Of a DNA stretch of 64,000 bases, positions 55,340 through 64,000 are shown piece after piece. The stretch's first letter is position 1. The number at the start of each line of letters is the position of its first letter. Location: positions 1,550,001-1,614,000 of the forward strand of contig BTPP01000003.1 of assembly GCA_037102815.1 (NCBI GenBank), in the 5' to 3' direction. Under the pieces are notes generated by a model. That model made no database searches. It worked only from the letters and a program-made list of their open reading frames with translations, and was not told where the DNA came from. Origin of the DNA: Neurospora intermedia (taxonomy: Eukaryota; Ascomycota; Sordariomycetes; Sordariales; Sordariaceae). Made by a program: the position numbers and the translations under genes.

Positions 55340-58300
55340 ATTGCTCGATACCGACCCTGCGATCGCACTAATAATAAACAATCCTTTACTATTTACGTTT
55401 CTAAATTACTTCCTATCCTTCCTTTGCACCTTCCCCCCCGCGCTTCCCCTTCATACTATACCAATTTACTTGTATCGGTTCGCATCGATTAGAATATTAT
55501 ATTATACTACCCTAATCCGAGTACCTACGGGCCTCGATACGAAGGGTAACCCTATTTATTAGTTACCCAACTCTTAAATACCTTTAAATACCTATTTATA
55601 ATCCTATTAAATATTACTTTTACTCTTAATATTATTATTTATTAGTAATCGCAACTAGGTACGCTATAAACTAAGTAATTAACTTTAATACTATAGCCGA
55701 CTATGACTTAGCCGATCCCAGCCTAGCCAACGACCCGCCTAGTAATTTACTAATATATAACAATTTATCCCGATAAGAAAATCGTCTTACTGAAAATCGC
55801 TTCGTCGACGATTTTAATAGCCTAATTAATTATAACGGTACTATTATTGGGTAAGTAAATTACCTCTCAACTTGTAATAGATTACCCTTTACTAAATTAA
55901 TTTAATTATTTCCTAGTCTAGTAATTTAATTTAATAAAGTTAAATAGTCGAATATAACCGGTTTTAAATAATTAAATTCAATTAAATAAAATATTCTTAA
56001 AGTATTCTAGTAGCCGTTAAATTTATTATTACTTCCGTCGCTCTCTTTACTACTAAAGCCCCTATTTCTACCTCCGAAGCTGCAATTACTCCCTACAATA
56101 TTACCTACTAAAATAATCCCCGCGGTATTTTTAGTTAAAATAATCTTTACTATACCGAATAATCTAATAACTATAGTTAATGGATTACCGATAAGACTGG
56201 CTTTTATCCTTATAACTCTTAATAAACCTACTGAATTGGTAGCCGAGGCTCCTAAGAAGGAACTTCCCTCTCCTTTAAAAATTAAGAATATTACAAACTT
56301 TACGAAGAGTATATTTAAAGGTAGTAAAGAGACTATACCCCCTGAGCCTAGTTTTAATAACGATGATAGTACGTCGTATATTAAATACCGCCCTATAAAA
56401 GACCGCCCCTCGATGCGTTATAACTATAATTTTATAATTATAAGATGCGATAATTTCTACAACTATACCGAAGAGGACGCGGTAGTAGCCAATAAATTAG
56501 AATACGAAATAAAGGAATCTACGTCCAATTTAGAGCGTCCTAATACTCTTAAACGTTTTAGAGTAAATATTAGAACTATATAATTTCTAATCGATAAAAC
56601 GGTATTTATTAACGACCGATAAAGCCGAGACTTTACTACCCTATCTAATTAAATTATTATAACTAATTATAATATTAAAGGATTAATTAACTTTGTAAAT
56701 AACCGCTTCGAAACTGTCCGGCTAATTAATAATAATATTCAAACGAAAGTTAATGCTATCAATAGGAAAGTTACTATAATAGGAAATAAAGTAATTCAAA
56801 TTAGTATTAATTTTAATATAATTAGTAATAAAGTTACTTTAATATAAGTAGATCTCGCTACGCTTAGAGTAGTAATTAAATAATTTAACGAATTAAATAA
56901 GTATATTAAAGATTAGTTCTCGTCCGTTATTAAGATACTTAGTATAACCCCCCGCCCCCCCCTCCCTAGTATTTATCTAAACTCTTTTACGGACGAAGAA
57001 TTATATCCCTTAAAAACGAGGCTAGTTTAGAAAGCCTCTAAGCGGGTAGTTACCTAATATTATACCCCTACCGCTAGTAGTCCTTTACTTTATTTTATTA
57101 AACTACCCCCCGGTCTAATATTGGCCAAAGATTAGCGTAAATACTCAACGTCCAAAAGTCCTCTAATTAGCAATATTAGTTTTAACCCTACTAATTTTAG
57201 TACGTATAAGGTTGCGCCTCCTAAACTTATAATTAAAGATAGCTAAAATACCCTAAGGCCCCTACTTACTAACCTAGCTATTACTTATACTACGCTTTTC
57301 TAATATATCCCCGTCCAATTACAAAGATTAGAATTTACCCTAACCTTACTAAAACCTTACTAATCTTCAACCCCTACCCCTAATACTTATAAATTAGCTA
57401 CTATATCTATCCGTGTAGCTAATATTATACTAGAAGAATTAAAGAAGAATTTAAAATAAGTAGCTAAAGATATAGAGGTAATAAAGAAGGATATTAACAC
57501 TTAGATCGCTATATTGTAAATTATACTTACATCCTATTTAAATAAAGCCGTTAGACTTACGGTTGCTATAAAGAACTTAGGTAGTAAAATTCCTAATATT
57601 AATAATACTAGTAATATACCTCCTCCGATACCCCCGCCTAGTAGTAGAGAATTCCCGCCTAGTAGAGGAGGCTTCCCGCTTAGTAGAAGAGGCTTCCTAC
57701 TTAGTAGAGGAAGCTTCCCCCCTAGAGGAGGAGGAGGCTTTCTATTTAGCGGCGGAGGAGGGGGCTTCCCGCTTAACGACGAACTTACCGCCGGATTCTA
57801 TAAAAATTACCTTCGAAATTACGTTAAAATTAAGAAGAAGGAAGTCGGTTACTTTAACCCCTACTACTCTAACCCTAACAATTTCAATATTATTTAAAAT
57901 AGAAAGGATATAATTTATACTAATACGACTATATTTATAGATTACCTATTATTAATAATAGAAAACTTTACTATTTTTAAGCCCGAAGTAGAGAATTAGT
58001 TAGTCTATTTATTTCCCTAGCTATTATAGGGAGTTATACTATTATAGTAGTATAATTAATTAAAACCCGATTAGCGATTTGCAATACGAATTAAAGGCTT
58101 TACTAGTTTATATAATAGGGTAATTGCCCGCTTTAGACTAGATTCTACAACCGTTATGTATAAATTTAATTAAGGAACTATTACTTTACGGGATATTATA
58201 ATAAATGAAAACGCGATTTCAATGTACGTAATAAAAAAGCTCCGTCTGGCTCGTACAATAGGTATGCTTTCTAAGATAGAAGATAATTAGTATAGTATTG

Positions 58301-58840
58301 CGATATATATTTAGGCTAATATAAATATACGTATTAAAACCCTCTTGTAACCCTCTTGTAAAATAGGCTTCTTAGCCAACTATATAGCGGAGATCGATAA
58401 TATTAGAGAGCTCCTTATATCTACGGCTAAAGATAAATACCCTAATATTCCCCTTAAGTTTACCTATATTATTTAAAGTTCTATTGACTATACTATTAAT
58501 AATTCTATATATAATAACTTCTATCGAAATCGATTTAATAATCGTAAGTCTAGGACCTCCGGCCGCGATTTATACTATAATAACTACCGTACCGACTGCC
58601 GTAATAATCGACGCACCGACCGCCGTAACGACCGACGTACCGACCGCCGCGACAATCGACGTACCGACCGCTATAATAACCGCCGAGAGCCTTATTACAA
58701 CGATAAGGCTAGGGGAGGTAGAAATAATAGAATAGGCGATTACGCTTATTATATTAAAGATACTAAGGAATAGAAGGATAATCCTAACGAAATTAATAAA
58801 TAGAATAATATTATATTCGTAGAAGATTCTAATTCAAATA
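55340..58840 (+). pseudogene. Gypsy-2 gag relic
   Basis: Degraded plus-strand frames include an acidic region near 56236-56580, a Gly/Arg-rich repeat stretch near 57640-57780 and an Arg/Asp-rich repeat near 58580-58690. A zinc-knuckle-like segment follows near 58738-58795. Limits and frame continuity are approximate because RIP stops are frequent. Confidence 0.65.
58580..58690 (+). repeat. 21-bp tandem repeat encoding RRTDRRN
   Basis: About five imperfect 21-bp units such as CGACGTACCGACCGCCGTAA encode a heptad like RRTDRRND in the gag frame. It is rich in CG rather than CA, which explains why it survived RIP better than its flanks. Basic repeats near a zinc knuckle suggest nucleic-acid binding. 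Confidence 0.78.
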
Positions 58841-59039
58841 GTAGTACCGCCGAAGCCTACTATATATATAATAGAGAATTAACTTATTATAAGTACTTTA
58901 AGGAGTTTAATTCCATTTTATTAAAGAAGTGCTATATAAAGTAATGTTTACCCTATAAAGTAATAGAACGCGAAACTATATAACTATTCTCTAAAATCCC
59001 TAAAGTTAAAAGGACTTATAATTAATACTATTTAATTTA

Positions 59040-62000
59040 CCTATTGTATAATATAATATTTAAGTATATTAAAAAATGTAAGTACGTTTTAACGGATATA
59101 TATAAGGAAAGAGACGGGGCTCCAAATATTGTTTACTATATTAGTAGTCCGATAAATTATAAGGTTAAAGAAGTAAAGAGTTACCTAAATGAAGATTTAG
59201 TTAATAATCTACTCTTAAACTATATTTATTTACGCGTTAAGGTAAGAACCACCCCTAATAGTAAGGACTTCGAAGTTTACTTTAACCCGGGCGCGGGGCG
59301 TAGTATTATCGACCGAAAAATCCTATTCGGATTGCAATACTCTATTTCGATAAGCTATTCTACAATTGTTTAAGGAGTGGGCAATAAATTAATAAAGCTA
59401 AAAGAATAGGCCACCTTTATAATATACTTCCTAGGCGTTAATTAGTACGGTGAAGATATATTATTAAAAATAGAAGTAAGTATATAGGTAATAAATAACT
59501 TAGCTCTTAATATCCTATTCGTAAATTCATTTTTATACCCGCGCTAAACCGATATTAATTATAAAGCCGAAGTGGTCCGATTCCTAAAGGATAGTTTTGT
59601 AATAAGCTTTTTAATAGTAAAATAATCTAATAAATATAATAGAAAAGTAACTATCGGTAAGAAAGTCTTATTACTATTAGGAGAATAGGCTATAGTCCTA
59701 GTCTATTATAAGCCCCTCCCTAAAGATTATTCTTTTACTTTTATATTACAATACGTAGTAATTCCCTACGCGATCGTTAATACGAAATTTCTATAATTAA
59801 TTCCTATTAAGAATACTTTTCAAACTGTTATTAATATTCTAAAAAATTTCTATATTAGATTAATTAGCGAATATAAAGATAGTGAATTCTTTTTAACTTT
59901 ATAGATAGACTTTAGTACCGTAGTAGTCGTTAAATAAATATTAACCGTCTTCGAAAGTAACCTAAATATTATACCCGCGGACGTAGTAGACTAAGTTACT
60001 AAAGACCTCTTACTACTATTAAATACCGAGATCCTTCTATCCGGCAAACTAATAACTAAATAAGACTAAGGCCCTACGGATACGCCGAAGCTTCCGAACG
60101 TTCTTAAAAAATACTTAACGCTAAGTATCCGTATAGAGGAAACTTTAGAGGTTATTACCGAAGAAGGTATATATATCTATATAGCTAATTTAAATTTAGT
60201 TAGGGTTTTAAAGGAAGTAGTAGTAGCCTTCCTAAATCTATAGAAAGAAGAAAGGATCGTCGATATACTTCCGGAAAATATAATAAGGGTCCCGTTTGTA
60301 GAAGACTAATAGAAGTAAAGAGTAGTAATAAGAATATACCTATTAAGTAAGAAGGATTAAGTAATTATTAATGAAGTTTTTAATATATTCTACAAATAGG
60401 GAAAAATAAAATACGTCCTCCGTACTATACCCTTTACCTACTTAATATTCGTAATTTAGCGGATGACCAAGTTCGGTCCTAAAGGACGACTAATAATTGA
60501 TTTGAGAATGTTTAATAGTATAATAATACTTAATAACTATCTATTACTATTATAAAGCGAAATTATCGTTTTTATTCGAAGTAAACTCTTTATTATAGTG
60601 ATTAATACTATTTCTTTCTTTTATTAATTTGGCGTTTAGTAGAAGTACTATAATAGATTTACCCTTATTATTTACTACGGTCTAGAATAACCTATAGTAG
60701 CCTAAATAGGTTTTAAGAATACGCTAGCCTATATTTAACGATTTATAGATATATTACTTAAAGATTATAAAGCGTATTGCCGAGTTTATATCGATAATAT
60801 TATAATTGTATTTAATATAGTTAACGAGTATATTACCTACCTTACTACAATTTTCGAAATTTTCGTAAATAAGAATATTGTATTATCGCTTAAGAAATTA
60901 TATTTAGGGTACCCCAACGTTAAACTCTTAGGTTTTCGAATAGATTCCTTAGGTCTATTAATAATAATAAATAGGATCGCCGCTATACGTAATTTAGCCT
61001 TCTTAAACTAACTAAAAGCCTTCGAGTAGTATATTGGAGGAACTGGCTTCCTTCGTTACCTAATATTATACTATGCGTAGTTCGTCGAACTACTATAAAA
61101 TAGAAAAATCGTATTACTAGCGGAAGGAAGAAAAGCGAGTAAAATAGATAGTTATAGAAAATGTATAATTTATTATATAAAAATAAAGTTCGAACTAACT
61201 AACTAGGAGCTTACCGTATTTAAAGCGCTATAAAACGCTATCTACGATAACCTAATTATATTTACCTATTTCAATCTAAATTAGTAGGCTTTCCTTTAAA
61301 TCGACGGTTCTTTTAAATGAGGGTTCGGCGTTATAATATTCTACCTTAAAATCGATTATATTTAGGCCCCTAGATTAAATATTCCTTCTAATTAAATTTT
61401 ACTTATTATATTTCTAAATAAAGTATTAATATTAGCCGAAATAAAATATAGACTATTTGAATTGGAAATTGTATATTTAATTTGGGCTGTTAAGTAATTG
61501 TATACTTAAATTTATTCTTATAATAAGACTGTTATTATACTAACCGACTATTCTATAACTAAAGGTATTATTAAACAAACTAGTTTACGAATATTTTTAA
61601 TGGATAGGGTAAATCGACGGTTGATTAACGCTTTAATTTACCTATTCTAATATAATATTAAAGTCTACTATCTACCCGGGAAGTTAAATTTCCTACTAAA
61701 TATACTAAACTAGCTAAAGGTAGAAGGCGATAATAGTAACCCCGAAGGCGAGGCAATACTTAATAATATTTAGTACGCTAATAATTATAATAAAGAACAA
61801 TATAATCGAAAAGTCTTCTACGTATATACTAAAGCCTAAATAAACGAAGGTACTCTCTAACACTTCGTAGATAGGTATAAGGCGGATACAAAATTCTCGG
61901 TTATTATTAAGGATTTAAAGGACTATACTACTAAGGATAGTAGTATTTTTCGCCGGCCTAGATATTTATTCTTTATAGATAAATAAGGCTTAATTTACAA

Positions 62001-63400
62001 TTAATAAAACGATAGATTAAAGAGCCTATATATATTTTATAATTATATAAAAGAAGTCCTTTATATAATTTATAACGAAAAGTATTATTTTAGTAGAGAT
62101 TGAATAATATATAACTTAAAAGCCCTCTCTTTCTTTAATAAAATACGGTTAATTAAGGACTACGTTTAGAAATACCTAGCTTATAACCTTAATTAAACCG
62201 ATAGAAGTGTACCTATTGGCGACTATTAACCGATCCGCCTAGAAAGTACTTTGCTAATACGAACTATTGCTATCGACTTTATTATAGGTCTTCTAGAAGT
62301 ATTAGTTGTAGGTACCCCCTAGTATTTAGAAGGCTATAATATATTCGATTATATAGCTCCTGTAATTAATAAATTATTTAAACGATTTCTACTTATTCCC
62401 GGGCATTTAATATATACGGTAGAAAACTAGAGTAGAATCCTTATTCGCTTATTGTTACTCTATAATTGGAGAATACCGATTATTATTATTTTAGACCGCG
62501 ACCGCAAATTTATATTAATTTTATAGAAAGGTATATGGAAAGCTTTAAATACTAAATTACTAATAACTATTACCTACTACCCTTAGGGAGATAGATTAAT
62601 TAAACGTAAGAATTAGACCGTTGAAGTAGTACTACACTTCTATATATTTTACTTCCTAAATAGAATATAGTTTAATACGGTTATCTATTTATAATAGAAC
62701 CTCAATAGTACCTATATTAAAACTATTAAAACTAACCCCTACGAATACCTCTTTAATTATAAACTAGCAGCCCCCATCGACCTAATTACTAATAAAACTA
62801 CTATTAAAGAAGCCTAAAATTATAAAATCCTTCGCAACCATATTTATAAAGATATTCGCTTAGCTATAGACTTCGCTATCGCCGATACTAAGCGTCGTTA
62901 TAATGCTAATTACCGACAAATTGAATTAGAAGCTAGTAACGAAATATTCTTTAAGTTGTACAAAGGATACTATCTCTTAAAACGTCCCTCGAAGAAATTA
63001 TTATAATAATATATCGGACCGTTTAAAATCATTCGGAAAATTGGTAAATTTATATACTATTTAGACCTTCCTAAAAAAATAAAAATTCATCTAATTATTT
63101 CTATTATATATTTGAAACCTATTCTAAAAGGGGAGGATCCTTTCAACCGGACCGTTCCGCCCCCCGGACTAGTCGAAGACTCCTAAGACTCTAATAACGA
63201 CGGTAATAGCTATAAAATTAAAATCCTTTTAAATTACAAACTTAAAAGCGATAGAACGTACGAATACCGTATAAAATAGTTTGGGTATAACTACTAATAC
63301 AACCGATAGAAAACTGAAGAGGAGTTATATAATACGAAGGAATTAATTAAGGAGTATTAGGCTCGAAAGGGAGGACGCAATAATAAGCGTTATACTAAGT
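59040..63400 (+). pseudogene. Gypsy-2 pol relic (protease to chromodomain)
   Basis: Protease: VYFNPGAGRSIIDRKIL near 59272-59325, with the catalytic Asp as Asn. Reverse transcriptase: GRLIIDLRMFN near 60480-60520 and the box VYIDNIIIV near 60785-60812. RNase H and hinge: KVYYLPGKLNF near 61660-61692. Integrase: TIAIDFIIGLPE near 62262-62300 and ILDRDRKF near 62488-62512, both catalytic Asp still present, plus a GPFKIIRKIG block near 63018-63046. A chromodomain-like tail (RTYEYRIKQFGYN) lies near 63255-63295. Internal stops are TAG or TAA. Confidence 0.9.
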
Positions 63401-63476
63401 GCGTTACGTATAGTTAAACTAAGAAGTAAGGGTATTCTAGTAAGAATACTAGAGATCTCCTTTGTAAGCTGGGATT

Positions 63477-63786
63477 TAATACCGGACATTTATATTTATA
63501 TATATAAATTAGATAAGGCTATAGGGTAGCTAGTTACGTATAATTGGCTAACCCGGCCGGATGTGTATGTAGGCTGCCGTGCTTGGGACCGGCGCCGTGG
63601 GCGACCGGGCCCGGTAGGCAGGTCGTAGGCCCAATTAAATAGGTCTACGATAAGATAAGGAAGCCTTATAAGGCGCGCCTTCTGGGCAAGCCGTTGGCTT
63701 CTGCTTCTTCCTTCTGTATCATCTTTTACAACGCTTTCAAATATCATCATACTATTATTTGCAGAGCACTCCGGTTACCCGTATTA
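63477..63786 (+). repeat. Gypsy-2 3' LTR
   Basis: 310 bp, starting TAATACCGG (RIP form of TGATACCGG) and ending CCCGTATTA. Equal in length to the 5' LTR; differences are transitions in both directions. Confidence 0.94.
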
Positions 63787-64000
63787 GTAGTATAGAAGGT
63801 AAAAGAGAAGTTGTTATAAGAAGGAGGGAGGCTTCCAGCCAGCCGTCTGCACGCAGTAGATATACTGTATAGTTGAGGTTGAGTCAGAGCACGGGCCACA
63901 TGGTGGCCCGGGCACTGCAGTCTGGGTGCCCAGACTGGGCACGGCACGGCAAGGAAGCCTCTGGCAGCCTAGCTAATTTGGGCTGTCACAGCTAGTCTAA
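63787..64000. repeat. LTR-A second copy, right part (runs off the window)
   Basis: After the right GTAGT duplication (63787-63791), positions 63792-64000 are colinear with 52012-52220. I count 10 differences in 209 bp, all transitions, in both directions. By comparison with the first copy about 44 bp of the repeat should lie beyond the window. Confidence 0.93.

Larger units (their letters stand above)
54915..63786 (+). mobile_element. Complete, RIP-mutated chromodomain Gypsy retrotransposon (Gypsy-2)
   Basis: The 8872-bp element has two 310-bp LTRs, with 5-bp duplications GTAGT at 54910-54914 and 63787-63791. Domain order is gag, zinc knuckle, protease, reverse transcriptase, RNase H, integrase, chromodomain. 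It sits inside a copy of LTR-A, so it is younger than that element. All long frames are broken by TAG/TAA. Confidence 0.95.

Noticed and set aside
55341-59373. Short intact plus-strand frames in the AT-rich block as genes
   Set aside because: They are surviving pieces of Gypsy-2 gag and protease between RIP stops, not independent genes.
63496-63947. Short minus-strand frames at the right edge
   Set aside because: They lie in the Gypsy-2 3' LTR and the LTR-A remnant.

Overview
The window is nuclear DNA of a filamentous ascomycete, most likely Neurospora or a close Sordariales relative. This rests on short spliceosomal introns with CTAAC-like branch sequences, Pezizomycotina-type protein families, and a 32 kb AT-rich block whose old coding frames are broken almost only by TAG and TAA. 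That pattern is the footprint of repeat-induced point mutation (RIP, CpA to TpA).

The left half (1-31.6 kb) is ordinary gene-bearing euchromatin with ten protein genes and one tRNA. In order they are: a two-CHORD plus CS-domain co-chaperone (-), a glutaredoxin-like protein (+), a HpcH/HpaI-family aldolase (-), the U6 snRNP subunit LSm8 (+), an inosine-uridine-type nucleoside hydrolase (-), a membrane-anchored Lys-rich protein of unknown function (+), a conserved unknown protein (+), a Tma17/Adc17-like proteasome assembly chaperone candidate (-), a mitochondrial rhomboid protease (+), a PhoD-like phosphatase (+), and an intron-containing tRNA-Asp(GTC) (+). Exon structures were worked out by hand from splice signals and reading frame, and every spliced CDS sums to a multiple of three. 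These are unrelated housekeeping functions, not a pathway cluster. Intergenic spaces are large (up to 4.7 kb) and pyrimidine-rich.

The right half (about 31.8-64 kb) is a pile of dead retrotransposons nested inside each other, resolvable from target-site duplications. The oldest is a minus-strand Gypsy element, now in two pieces (about 32.43-35.11 kb and 49.72-51.93 kb). A non-LTR (LINE) element inserted into its reverse transcriptase with a 13-bp duplication (TTAGAATATTATT). A complete 9.28-kb chromodomain Gypsy element (35517-44799; 340-bp LTRs; duplication CTATA) then inserted into that LINE. To the right, an LTR element (LTR-A) appears to have inserted into the same old Gypsy, and its second LTR was split by a complete 8.87-kb chromodomain Gypsy element (54915-63786; 310-bp LTRs; duplication GTAGT). 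The first LTR-A copy serves as an in-window empty-site control. The window ends inside the split LTR-A copy.

No CRISPR array, rRNA, secondary-metabolite cluster or intact transposon gene was seen. The points most worth a second look are the fully resolvable nesting, a plus-strand coding-like relic facing the LINE reverse transcriptase inside the same duplication-bounded insertion, GC-rich LTR islands that kept their CpA/TpG sites inside heavily mutated DNA, the tRNA sitting at the edge of the block, and non-consensus splice sites in the CHORD and LSm8 genes.
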